Below, piece after piece: positions 36,323-44,972 of a stretch of 64,000 bases of DNA (its first letter is position 1; each line of letters opens with the position of its first letter). The position numbers and the translations under genes were made by a program. Origin of the DNA: JOPF136 sp963773835 (lineage in GTDB: Bacteria > Acidobacteriota > Terriglobia > Acidiferrales > UBA7541); assembly GCA_963773835.1 (NCBI GenBank), contig CAVZCQ010000003.1, positions 458,402 to 522,401 of the forward strand, written 5' to 3'. The notes beneath the pieces were generated by a model. That model saw nothing but the letters and a program-made list of their open reading frames with translations. It had not been told where the DNA came from and searched no databases.

Positions 36323-38257
36323 TTACTCCAGTAGGAATTTCTGCAAAAACACCACTGTCGCGTAAAACTGAAAATCCTGGTTCGGCTTCTTCCGGAAGCC
36401 GTGCCCCTCATCTTTCGCCATCAAATACCACACCGGCGTCCCCTGCTGTTTCAACGCCGCCACGATCTGCTCCGATTCGCTCACCGGCACGCGCGGGTCG
36501 TTCTTCCCCGCCACCACCAGCATCGGTTTGCGGATCAGGTCCACGTGGTTCATCGGCGCGATCCTCTCCAGGAACTCGCGCATCTTCGAGTCGCGTTCGT
36601 CGCCATACTCCACGCGCCTCAGGTCCCGCCGGTACGACTCCGTGTGCTCCAGGAAGGTCACCAGGTTCGACATGCCCACCACGTCCACCGAGCACCGGAT
36701 CCGGTTGCTGTAAAACGTCGAGACGGCCAGTGTCATGTGACCGCCGTAGCTCCCGCCCGTCACCCCGATTCGCTCCGCGTCCAGCTCCGGCTGTGTGGCT
36801 ATCCAGTCGAACAGCGCGTTGATGTCTTTGTAGGTGTCTTCGCGATGGAACCCGTTGTCCAGCAGGGAGAACGATTTCCCATAGCCGGTCGAGCCGCGGA
36901 CGTTCGGGTAAATCAGCGCGATTCCCAGCTCGTTGAGGAAGTAGTTGTTGCGCCCCAGGAAATACGGCACTGACTGTCCCTCCGGGCCTCCGTGAATCAC
37001 CACCATCACCGGCCGTTTGCCGGTAAACCGCGCCGGCGGCCGGTAGAGAAATCCGGAAATCAACCTCCCGTCGAAACTCTTCCACCGCACCAGCTCCGCT
37101 TCCTGGAATCCGGCCGTCTTCACCGCCGATTCGCTGTACGTCCAGCGCGTCAGCTCGCCGGTGGCCGTGTTCAGCGAGTAGCAATCGTCCGGCGCGCGCG
37201 CCGTGGTCATGCTGAATCCCAGCTCCGGCGCATTTCGCCGCCAGCGCAGGTTCCCGATCACTCCCACGGGGAGACCGGGGACCGGCGCCTCCTTTCCGGT
37301 GCGCGTATCGAGCACGTGCAGTTTGCTCACGCCGTCGTCATCGGTCACGAAGCCGATCTGCTTTCCGTCGTGCGAGAGGTCGAACGACTCGACGTCCCAG
37401 GGAATGTCACTGGTGAAATATCTCGGCGCTTTCGTAGCCAGGTCCAGGTACGCCAGCCGGTGGAATTCCGAATCCCGGTCCGTCACCGTGTAAATCCCTT
37501 TTCCGTCCTTGCTGAAGCGCGACTCGCCGTATGAAATCTTTTCCGACGTGTGCCGCGGGGTGAGCTCCGTACGCTCGCCCGTCGTCGAATTCACCAGCCA
37601 CAGATACGACTCGTTGATCGACAGGTACTCGACGAGCAGGATGGTTTTGTCATCCGGCGACCAGTCCACCGGCTGCCACCCGCCTCCTTCGAGCTGCACC
37701 AGGAGATGGTCCGTCTTTGGGTCGGCCGGGTTCATCACCCACACGTCCGTGTCCTTCCCCGTCCGCCGCGTGGATGTGTACGCGATTCGGTCTCCGCTCG
37801 ACGACCAGGCCCCGAACCCGTTTCGCGATTTTCCGTCGGTCAGCCGTGCCACCCGCCCACTCTCCACGTCGTAGCGGTAGAGCTGGTACCACTCGCCCCC
37901 GCCCACGTCCTTCGAGAAAACGATGTAGTCGCCCCCGTTCGGGTGGAAGTGCCCTGTGCCCACGGCGTCCCCGAAAAACGTGATTTGCTGCCGCGCCCCG
38001 CCCGGCCGCTCGACCAGATGCAGTTGGCTCGTATCGCCGAACCGCGTGCGGATCAGCATTTCGCGCCGCGCCGGGTGCCAGTCGTCCAGCGCCGCGGAGC
38101 GGTATTCCAGGTAGCTTCCCGCCGTGGACGCCAGCGCCGCCGGTATCGGTGGAATCCCTTCTTCCACCAGGTTTTCATTCGGCGTTACAAAAGATTGTTG
38201 CGCCGCAACGGCAGCCGCCAGCAGGAGCGCGCTGATCAAGACAATGCGGACTTTCAT
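36323..38257 (-). CDS. Secreted S9-family peptidase (prolyl oligopeptidase type)
   Basis: From ATG 38257 the product is 644 residues: a signal peptide (residues 1-19), a seven-bladed beta-propeller (about 60-370, WD40-like repeats), and an alpha/beta-hydrolase domain. Ser503 lies in GGSYGG, Asp587 in GKNDPRV and His619 in EGHGF. Such enzymes cleave short peptides or acylated amino acids in the periplasm. An in-frame start 54 nt upstream lacks signal character. It is divergent from the biotin carboxylase gene. Confidence 0.92.
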   Translation of the reverse strand: MKVRIVLISALLLAAAVAAQQSFVTPNENLVEEGIPPIPAALASTAGSYLEYRSAALDDWHPARREMLIRTRFGDTSQLHLVERPGGARQQITFFGDAVGTGHFHPNGGDYIVFSKDVGGGEWYQLYRYDVESGRVARLTDGKSRNGFGAWSSSGDRIAYTSTRRTGKDTDVWVMNPADPKTDHLLVQLEGGGWQPVDWSPDDKTILLVEYLSINESYLWLVNSTTGERTELTPRHTSEKISYGESRFSKDGKGIYTVTDRDSEFHRLAYLDLATKAPRYFTSDIPWDVESFDLSHDGKQIGFVTDDDGVSKLHVLDTRTGKEAPVPGLPVGVIGNLRWRRNAPELGFSMTTARAPDDCYSLNTATGELTRWTYSESAVKTAGFQEAELVRWKSFDGRLISGFLYRPPARFTGKRPVMVVIHGGPEGQSVPYFLGRNNYFLNELGIALIYPNVRGSTGYGKSFSLLDNGFHREDTYKDINALFDWIATQPELDAERIGVTGGSYGGHMTLAVSTFYSNRIRCSVDVVGMSNLVTFLEHTESYRRDLRRVEYGDERDSKMREFLERIAPMNHVDLIRKPMLVVAGKNDPRVPVSESEQIVAALKQQGTPVWYLMAKDEGHGFRKKPNQDFQFYATVVFLQKFLLE

Positions 38258-38386
38258 CTCGTTTCCTCCGATGTGCCGCACGAGTCTATGAAGCGCCCCG
38301 CAACGTGTCAATCATCACGGGAGCGCGCCGACACTTCTCTCTCCGCCCCTGTGTTACCATCTTCGCCTCTCACGCCAGGGTGCCTC

Positions 38387-39934
38387 ATGTTCCGCAAAGT
38401 TCTCATCGCCAATCGCGGCGAAATCGCCATTCGCATCCTCCGCGCCTGCCGCGAGATGGGCATCGGCGCCACGGCCGTCTATAGCGACGCGGATCGCGCC
38501 TCCCTCCACGTCCGGCTGGCCGACGAAGCTTGGCACATCGGCCCCGCTCCCTCGCGGGAAAGCTATCTGCGCATCGACAAATTGATGGACGTCGCCCGCC
38601 GCGCCGGTTGCGACGCTCTGCACCCCGGTTATGGCTTTCTGGCGGAAAACGCCGCGTTGGCTCGCGCCTGCGCCGAAAACGGGGTCACTTTCATCGGCCC
38701 CTCTCCCGATGCCATGGAGAAACTCGGCTCCAAGACCGCGGCGCGGCACATTGCGAGTTCGGCCGGCGTCCCCATGGTCCCTGGGACTCTCGAACCTCTC
38801 GCCGATGCCGCGCAGGCCGCTGCCTTTGCCCGCGAGGCGGGGTTCCCCGTCCTGCTCAAAGCTGTGGCTGGCGGCGGCGGCAAAGGCATGCGCCGCGTCG
38901 AGAGCGAAGCCGAGCTCCCCGCGGCCTGGCGCGACGCCGGCTCGGAGGCCGTCAACGCGTTCGGCGATGGCCGCCTCTACATCGAAAAATATCTCGACCG
39001 CCCCCGCCACATCGAAATCCAGGTTCTCGGTGACCACCACGGCAACATGATTTATCTCGGCGAGCGCGAATGCTCCGTACAGCGCCGCCACCAGAAGGTG
39101 GTTGAGGAGGCGCCCTCCCCGGTCGTTGAACCGGCCCTGCGCCGCGCCATGGGCGAAGCCGCTGTCCGCCTGGCTCGCGCGGGCGGCTACACCAACGCCG
39201 GCACGCTCGAGTTTCTCGTCGATTCCAGGCGCAACTTCTTTTTCCTCGAAATGAACACCCGTCTCCAGGTCGAACATCCTGTCACGGAAATGGTTACCGG
39301 CCTGGACCTCGTCAAATTGCAATTGCGCGTTTCCGCCGGCGAGCCGCTGCCGCTGCGGCAGGAAGACGTCGCACTTCGTGGCCACGCCATCGAATGCCGC
39401 ATCTACGCCGAGGATCCCGACAACAATTTTTTCCCTTCGCCGGGCAAAATCCTCTCGCGCCGCGTTCCCGCCGGGCCCGGGATTCGCCTCGATGACGGCG
39501 TCTATCCTGGCTGGATCGTGCCCACCGACTACGACCCACTGCTCGGCAAACTCATCGCCTGGGGCAGTGACCGCGCTGAGGCCATCGCCCGCCTTCGCCG
39601 CGCTCTCGAGGAGTACGCCATCAGCGGCATTCAAACAAACATCGGCCTGTTCCGTCGAATTCTGGCCGATCCGGAGTATGCACGCGGCGAAATCTACACC
39701 CGCTGGCTGGACGAGTGGCTCGCCCGCTCCCCGGCATCGGCCGCGCCTGCCGTTGCGCCGCTGCCCGAAGCGTGCGAAACCGCTGCGCTCCTGGCAGCGG
39801 CGCTCTTCCATCTCTCCGCAAACGGCACCGGCCCGGGCGCTGCCGCTGCTGCGTCCTCATTGGGCATCGTTGCGTCGCCCTGGAAACGGGAAGGCCGCCG
39901 CGCGGGCGTGGAACGGGATCCCCGGGAGAAGTGA
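38387..39934 (+). CDS. accC: Acyl-CoA carboxylase biotin carboxylase subunit
   Basis: The 515-residue enzyme carboxylates biotin with bicarbonate and ATP. It begins MFRKVLIANRGEIAIRI. The ATP-grasp domain has the Gly loop KAVAGGGGKGMR near residue 160, then EKYLDRPRHIEIQV, RECSVQRRHQKVVEEAPSP near residue 230, and MNTRLQVEHPVTE near residue 285. The C-terminal 60 residues exceed the usual AccC and are Ala-rich. It is followed 5 nt later by a biotin carrier. Together with the PccB-like gene they form an acyl-CoA carboxylase, probably acetyl- or propionyl-CoA (inference). Confidence 0.93.
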   Translation: MFRKVLIANRGEIAIRILRACREMGIGATAVYSDADRASLHVRLADEAWHIGPAPSRESYLRIDKLMDVARRAGCDALHPGYGFLAENAALARACAENGVTFIGPSPDAMEKLGSKTAARHIASSAGVPMVPGTLEPLADAAQAAAFAREAGFPVLLKAVAGGGGKGMRRVESEAELPAAWRDAGSEAVNAFGDGRLYIEKYLDRPRHIEIQVLGDHHGNMIYLGERECSVQRRHQKVVEEAPSPVVEPALRRAMGEAAVRLARAGGYTNAGTLEFLVDSRRNFFFLEMNTRLQVEHPVTEMVTGLDLVKLQLRVSAGEPLPLRQEDVALRGHAIECRIYAEDPDNNFFPSPGKILSRRVPAGPGIRLDDGVYPGWIVPTDYDPLLGKLIAWGSDRAEAIARLRRALEEYAISGIQTNIGLFRRILADPEYARGEIYTRWLDEWLARSPASAAPAVAPLPEACETAALLAAALFHLSANGTGPGAAAAASSLGIVASPWKREGRRAGVERDPREK

Positions 39935-39939
39935 CGAGC

Positions 39940-40437
39940 ATGAAATTGAAAATCGAGCTCGGCGACCGGATGCGCACCGTGGATCTGACGCGCCACGGCC
40001 ACTGCCTCGCCGCCTCAGTCGATGGATGCGCCGTGGAAGCCGATGCGGTGGAAGTGGGCCCCGGTATTTACTCAATCTTGATTGCGGGCGCGGCGTTCGA
40101 GGCCCAGGTCGAACCCGCCGCCTCAGGCCTCACCGTCACCGTTGGCGGCCGCCGTATCCCCGCGCGCGTCGTGGACCCCCGCCAGTGGCAGGGCCGCCGC
40201 GGTGGCGCCGTCGAGGCCGAAGGCCGCCAACAGATCCTCGCGCCTATGCCCGGGAAAGTGGTGCGCCTTCTCGTCGCGCTTGGAGAAAAAGTGGACGCAG
40301 GGCGTGGATTGCTGGTCGTGGAAGCGATGAAGATGCAGAACGAAATCCGCTCACCGAAAACAGGCACCGTCGAAAAACTGCTCGTTACCGAAGGCCAGGC
40401 CGTCAATGCCGGCCAGGCGGTCGCCGTCGTGGTGTAG
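39940..40437 (+). CDS. Biotin carboxyl carrier protein
   Basis: The 165-residue carrier has a C-terminal biotinyl domain in which Lys of EAMKMQNE (near residue 130) is biotinylated. APMPGKVVRLLV starts the domain and QAVNAGQAVAVVV ends it. The N-terminal half is a beta-rich region typical of carriers paired with a separate biotin carboxylase. ATG 39940 is 5 nt after the accC stop; an in-frame GTG at 39931 would overlap accC. Confidence 0.9.
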   Translation: MKLKIELGDRMRTVDLTRHGHCLAASVDGCAVEADAVEVGPGIYSILIAGAAFEAQVEPAASGLTVTVGGRRIPARVVDPRQWQGRRGGAVEAEGRQQILAPMPGKVVRLLVALGEKVDAGRGLLVVEAMKMQNEIRSPKTGTVEKLLVTEGQAVNAGQAVAVVV

Positions 40438-40463
40438 CGCCGGCCTTTAGGCCGGCGTCTTTA
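40438..40463 (+). terminator. Hairpin after the biotin carrier gene (terminator or REP)
   Basis: CGCCGGCC (40438-40445) pairs with GGCCGGCG (40450-40457) around TTTA, and a weak T-rich tail TCTTTA follows. It begins immediately after the stop codon. It may also be a REP-type palindrome. Confidence 0.5.
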
Positions 40464-40515
40464 CATCCCTTCGGAATTCCCAGGCCGTCTTCTCGAGTCG
40501 GATGGCTCGCGGCCC

Positions 40516-41595
40516 CTACTTCGTCGCTGGCGGTTTTACAGGCTCCGAAGGCACCCGCCCCGCCGCTTCCAGCACCTGCCGCGCATAGTAGTTCTCCACC
40601 CGCGCCTCTTCCCGCGCCACGGCCAGAAACGCCGCCTTCAGCAGTTGTTCCCGCCGGTTCCGCAGCGTGCCGCGGATGGCCTCCCTCACCTGCGGATCGG
40701 TCAGCGAACGCTGGCCGGCGCCCTCGCGAGCGATTAGTTTCAGGATGTGGTATCTCCCGTCCCGCGTTTTCACCACCCCGCTGACCCCGCCGGGGCGCAA
40801 CGCCAGCACCGCCCGGCTCAACTCCGGCGTCTCCGTTTTGGGGTCGCGCAGTGACGACTCCGGCATCCAGCCCAGGTCACCGCCCGTGGGCGCGTTGGCC
40901 GGGTCTTCGGAATAATCCATGGCCACCTGCGCGAAGTCCGCCCCGCCGTCGATGGCTTTCAGCAGCGCCGCCGCTTTTTTCTGTGCCTGCGCGTCGGTGG
41001 TTGCGTCGTCGTTCTTGCGGTTCCGGATCTGCCGGTCCTTCACTGGCGTGATCAGGATCTGCGCCACGTGGTACTGCGGTTCCGCCACATTGAACTGCGC
41101 CAGGTTGGCGTTGTAAAAGTCGCCGATGTCCTGGTCCGTGATGGTGATTTTGCTTACCACCTCTCGGTTGATCAGTTTCTGGATGGAAATTTGCTGCCGC
41201 AGCACTCGCCGCTGCTCGTCCACGGTCAGCCCGCGGTCCCGCAACTGCTTTTGGAACTCCTCTTCCGTGTACGGGCTCTTCAGCTCCGTGAATTTGTCTT
41301 CCACCTCGCCGTCGCTCGCCTCCAGGCCCAGCGTCCTCGCGCGTTCCAGCAGGATTTCGTTGTTGATGAGCTCGTCGATGATGTTCAGCTTCAGCAGCGC
41401 CGCTTCTTCCGCCGATGGCTCCTGACCCTGCTGCGTCACCAGCCCCCGGAAATACTTCTCCACTTCCTCCCGCCGGATTTCGTGCCCGTTCACGCGCGCC
41501 CACACGTCGGCCGATGGCGTCTCTTCATGCCGGCAGCCGGACACGGCAGCCAGCAAGACGGCCAGCGCGAAACTCGCGACCAGGTGACGGCGCAC
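40516..41595 (-). CDS. SurA/PrsA-like peptidyl-prolyl isomerase lipoprotein
   Basis: The 359-residue periplasmic chaperone has a lipoprotein signal (LLAAVSGC, lipid Cys near residue 21). A SurA N-type helical domain follows (about 35-190, with INNEILLERA), and then a parvulin domain (about 185-300: AQILITP...DFAQVAMDYSEDP...GGDLGWMP...). It should assist folding of outer-membrane or exported proteins. It lies 18 nt downstream of rpmB on the same strand. Confidence 0.88.
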   Translation of the reverse strand: MRRHLVASFALAVLLAAVSGCRHEETPSADVWARVNGHEIRREEVEKYFRGLVTQQGQEPSAEEAALLKLNIIDELINNEILLERARTLGLEASDGEVEDKFTELKSPYTEEEFQKQLRDRGLTVDEQRRVLRQQISIQKLINREVVSKITITDQDIGDFYNANLAQFNVAEPQYHVAQILITPVKDRQIRNRKNDDATTDAQAQKKAAALLKAIDGGADFAQVAMDYSEDPANAPTGGDLGWMPESSLRDPKTETPELSRAVLALRPGGVSGVVKTRDGRYHILKLIAREGAGQRSLTDPQVREAIRGTLRNRREQLLKAAFLAVAREEARVENYYARQVLEAAGRVPSEPVKPPATK

Positions 41596-41613
41596 GGATT
41601 CTCCGGCAATCGT

Positions 41614-41805
41614 TCAGGCGGCTTTACGGACGCGGCCGGATCGCAGGCAGGTGGTGCATACCTTCACGCGGCGGCGCACCCCGCCGACCACCGCGCGCAC
41701 GCTGCGCAGGTTCACATTCCAGCGGCGACGGCGCGTGTTGTTGGCATGGCTCACCACGTTTCCGTAGCTGGGGCCCTTGCCGCAGACTTCACACCGATGG
41801 GCCAT
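41614..41805 (-). CDS. rpmB: 50S ribosomal protein L28
   Basis: The 63-residue protein starts MAHRCEVCGKGPSYGNVVSH and has NNTRRRRWNVNL and VKVCTTCLRSGRV. The two CxxC pairs mark the zinc-binding form of L28. The length is normal. It is the first gene of a short minus-strand unit with the SurA-like chaperone. Confidence 0.95.
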   Translation of the reverse strand: MAHRCEVCGKGPSYGNVVSHANNTRRRRWNVNLRSVRAVVGGVRRRVKVCTTCLRSGRVRKAA

Positions 41806-41891
41806 TACACACTCCTAATCCCTCGTTGCATTCGGGAACGCACCATCCTAGCAGATAAACGCGGGAGGCGGAAACCGCGGCGCGCTCTTCC

Positions 41892-42914
41892 TTACTTCTG
41901 CTTCCCTTTCTTCTCCTTCGGCGCCCGCCGGAACCCATCCATCGCCGTCCCGTCATCCGGCAGAAAGTACCCCACCGCAATTCCCATCGCGCCATCCGGC
42001 AGCGTCTGCCCCGTTGTATTCATGTATTCGGCCGAAACGTGCACTTTGTCGCCGGCAGCCAGGTGGTAGCCCCCGCGCGAGAGAAACGTCTCCACCGGCA
42101 TCGATTCCAGCATCCCTTTCTGGTCCAGCACCGGCGTGAGCCTCGCAATCAGCCCCTTCCGCGTATCGTCCGTTACCACCAGCGCGTGCCCGTAATCGTG
42201 CAAATGTCCGCCCACCCCCAGCAGCAGCCCCGCTTGCGGCATCCGGAACTCCCCGCTCTTCACCGACTCCCCCGATTTCAGGTCGTACCCTGATTCCCCG
42301 CACTCCATCACGTCGAACCATGCCGGGTACACGCTCCGCAATTGCGGGATGCCGGACTCCGTCGCCGTCGCTGTCACGTAGCTCACCTGGATGGCCAGAT
42401 AGGCCTTCGGATACGGTGTCCCCGTCGGGTTGTGGAACATCGTGCTGATTCGGATGCGGTCCCCGTGGTGCACCGCATAGCCGAACCCCGGCAGCGGCGG
42501 CCAACGCGTCAACTCTCCGCCCGCCCCGAAGATATGCTCCTCTTTGTTCGGGCACAGGAAGTCCGCGCGGCCGGTGTTCCAGAAGGCTACGTGATGCAGC
42601 AGCTTAGCCTCGATGTCGTTTCCCTCCCCGTCCAGCAGGCTGGGTGCGTACGCCACCAGCCAGCCGTCGAAGGGAATCTCCCAGTAAAAGTCCGGCGCCC
42701 GCGGCATCGCATCGTGCGGCGTGTGCGCCGGCAAATCAAACGGGCCGAGGCGAATTTCCAGCGTATCGCTGGCCACCTGGTGGATCGTCATCATCGCGTC
42801 TTTCTGTACTGCGCCCGTGCCGTGGTGATGGTGCCCATGCTGCGCCGCCGCCGTGCCCGGCAGCCCCAGCGCCGCGGCCAGCACCCACGCTCGAATCATC
42901 CCATTCGTCTTCAA
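41892..42914 (-). CDS. Secreted copper monooxygenase-like protein (PHM/DBH-type fold possible)
   Basis: The 340-residue protein has a signal peptide cut near AAAQ, followed by the His cluster HGHHHH. It contains KLLHHVAFWN, FGYAVHHGDRIRISTMFHNP, GGHLHDYGHALVV and MNTTGQ, His-rich blocks placed like the copper ligands of peptidylglycine monooxygenase/dopamine hydroxylase-like proteins (the SURNod19 group). The C-terminus is Lys-rich. The fold assignment rests on motif pattern only; the substrate is unknown. Confidence 0.6.
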   Translation of the reverse strand: MKTNGMIRAWVLAAALGLPGTAAAQHGHHHHGTGAVQKDAMMTIHQVASDTLEIRLGPFDLPAHTPHDAMPRAPDFYWEIPFDGWLVAYAPSLLDGEGNDIEAKLLHHVAFWNTGRADFLCPNKEEHIFGAGGELTRWPPLPGFGYAVHHGDRIRISTMFHNPTGTPYPKAYLAIQVSYVTATATESGIPQLRSVYPAWFDVMECGESGYDLKSGESVKSGEFRMPQAGLLLGVGGHLHDYGHALVVTDDTRKGLIARLTPVLDQKGMLESMPVETFLSRGGYHLAAGDKVHVSAEYMNTTGQTLPDGAMGIAVGYFLPDDGTAMDGFRRAPKEKKGKQK

Positions 42915-43048
42915 TTCCTGTCTCCTGCGGGCGTCCCGCGCCGTATTCTAGCCCAGTTCGATTCCAGCCGGTGTCCGGCGGTCGCGCGCCGATTGCCCCC
43001 GCTTTGGCTCACAATCGAGCGCCCGTTGCCGGCCGAATGGAGAACGTC

Positions 43049-44197
43049 ATGTCAAAACGGCTTCGAATTGTATCAACGGCGCTTTTCGCCGCGTTCCTCG
43101 CCCTGGCCGTCGCTGCCCTTCCAGCAGGCAGGCGGGCGCATCGCCCATCCACCGCGCTGCGTAAGACCAGCGCCGTCGTCCTCATCGTTTCCGACGGTCT
43201 CCGCTGGCAGGAAATGTTCACCGGCGCCGACCCGCTCCTGCTCGACTCCAAGCACGGCGGCATCTGGGGCAAACCGGAAGACCTGAAGCGCAAATATTGG
43301 CGCGACGACGTCGCCCAGCGCCGCGCTGCACTTTTCCCGTTCCTCTGGGGCGTTGTCGCACAGCAGGGACAGATTTTCGGCAATCAGACCAAAGGCAGCA
43401 TTGCCCGCGTCACAAATGGCCTCGCTTTTTCCTATCCCGGATACAACGAAATGCTCACCGGCTCGCCCGACCCCCGCGTCAACTCCAACGATTTCGGCCC
43501 CAATCCCAATGTCAGCGTCTTCGAGTGGCTCAATGGACTGCCGGAATTTCACGGCCGCGTCGCCGCCTTCGCCACCTGGGCCGTGTTCCACGACATCTTC
43601 AACCAGCCCCGCAGCCACCTCGACGTCCACGCCGGCTGGGATCCACCCTACGCGGGCAGTGCGCTCACTCCCCGCGAAGAACTGCTCGACGGTCTCTACC
43701 GCCACTCCACGCGCCTCGAAGACGACGACACCTACAATTCCTATCTCCAGCCGCCCCTGCTCGATTATCTGCAGGCTCAAAAGCCCCTCGTCCTTTTTGT
43801 TGGGTACGGCGAGACCGACAATTGGGCTCACTCCGGTCGCTACGACCTCGTCCTCCAAAGCGCCCACGAATTCGACCACTTCGTCGCCGAACTCTGGAAC
43901 GCCATGCAGGAAATGCCCGAGTATCGCGGCCACACCACCTTTCTCATCACCACTGATCACGGCCGCGGCTCCGGCCCAGTCGAATGGAAGGACCATGGCA
44001 AGGATCAAAAAGGCTCGGAGAACATCTGGCTCGCCGTCATGGGGCCGGACACGCCTCCGCTCGGCGAACGAACCCGCGTCGCCCCAATCACGCAGTCCCA
44101 AATCGCAGCTACCCTCGCTGCCTTTCTCGGCCAGGACTACCGCCGCGCTTTTCCACGCGCCGCCGCGCCCCTTGCGGATGTCTTTCCAAGGGAGTGA
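43049..44197 (+). CDS. Exported alkaline-phosphatase-superfamily protein
   Basis: The 382-residue product has a signal sequence (residues 1-26) and the metal-site motifs of the phosphatase/sulfatase superfamily: VLIVSDGLRWQEMF near residue 50, GYGETDNWAHSGRYD near residue 255 and TTDHGRGSG near residue 300. It could hydrolyse phosphate or sulfate esters. ATG 43049 has GGAGA 5 nt before it; an ATG 12 nt upstream is also in frame. It is divergent from the copper-protein gene. Confidence 0.82.
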   Translation: MSKRLRIVSTALFAAFLALAVAALPAGRRAHRPSTALRKTSAVVLIVSDGLRWQEMFTGADPLLLDSKHGGIWGKPEDLKRKYWRDDVAQRRAALFPFLWGVVAQQGQIFGNQTKGSIARVTNGLAFSYPGYNEMLTGSPDPRVNSNDFGPNPNVSVFEWLNGLPEFHGRVAAFATWAVFHDIFNQPRSHLDVHAGWDPPYAGSALTPREELLDGLYRHSTRLEDDDTYNSYLQPPLLDYLQAQKPLVLFVGYGETDNWAHSGRYDLVLQSAHEFDHFVAELWNAMQEMPEYRGHTTFLITTDHGRGSGPVEWKDHGKDQKGSENIWLAVMGPDTPPLGERTRVAPITQSQIAATLAAFLGQDYRRAFPRAAAPLADVFPRE

Positions 44198-44265
44198 GCG
44201 GAGTCTCCGCCGTCGCACCCCTCTAGCTTCGATCCTCGCGCCGCGTGGATGCCGGCTTCCGAGGT

Positions 44266-44928
44266 CTACTGCGAGGTCTTCTGCGGAGCCGGCACGGTCG
44301 CCGCCCCGCGTTCTTTCTCGTACTGCGCGATTCCGTTCAGGATGGTATCCACCACGGCATCTTCGCCGATCGTAGAGTTCACCATCAGGTGGAATTTCTG
44401 CCGGTCCGGCCATTCCACCCCGAAATAGGCTTTGATAAACTCCGCTCGGTCCCGGTCTACCGACTCCACCAGTTGCACCGATTCGCTCTCGCTTCTCCCC
44501 TCCGTCTCCAGCCGCCGCACCTTTTCCTCGAACGGCGCGTACACAAACACGTGGAACGCCTCCGGATCGCTCTGCAGGTAATAGGCCGACCCGCGGCCCA
44601 CGATCACGCACTCGCCTTTCTGCGCCGCCGCCTTCACCACGCGCTCCGCCACTTCCCGGATGCACGCCGTATCCGCGATTCTCATGCGCGGCTCGTTCAG
44701 GCTTCCTTCGTAGCTACCCCGCGTGAACGCCCGAAGCAGCCGGTAGTACAGCGGGTCCCTTTTCTCCTCATGTTCTTCCACTACCCGGCAATCGCACTCC
44801 ATCTGCCGCGCAATTTCGTTGGTCAGCAACTGGTCCCACAACTTCCACCCCAGCCGCTTCGCCACTTTGGCGGCGATCTCCGCGCCTCCGCTGCCGTATT
44901 CCCGCTCGACGGTGATCACTCGAACCAT
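44266..44928 (-). CDS. Cytidylate kinase-like protein
   Basis: The 220-residue protein has the P-loop-like start ITVEREYGSGGAEIAAKVAK, then WDQLLTNEIA, GRGSAYYL and an Arg-rich lid (VRRLETEGRSESESVQLV). This is the cytidylate kinase-like family (PF13189), usually encoded apart from the true cmk; the substrate is unknown. The gene is 45 nt downstream of the MFS exporter gene on the same strand. Confidence 0.82.
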   Translation of the reverse strand: MVRVITVEREYGSGGAEIAAKVAKRLGWKLWDQLLTNEIARQMECDCRVVEEHEEKRDPLYYRLLRAFTRGSYEGSLNEPRMRIADTACIREVAERVVKAAAQKGECVIVGRGSAYYLQSDPEAFHVFVYAPFEEKVRRLETEGRSESESVQLVESVDRDRAEFIKAYFGVEWPDRQKFHLMVNSTIGEDAVVDTILNGIAQYEKERGAATVPAPQKTSQ

Positions 44929-44972
44929 AATCCTTGCCCGCGGCCTGCCCCTGTTCCCCGCGGCTCCGCCGG

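Noticed and set aside
37550..38386. Long 5' extension of accC
   Set aside because: It overlaps the S9 peptidase gene on the other strand. The conserved biotin carboxylase start is at 38387.
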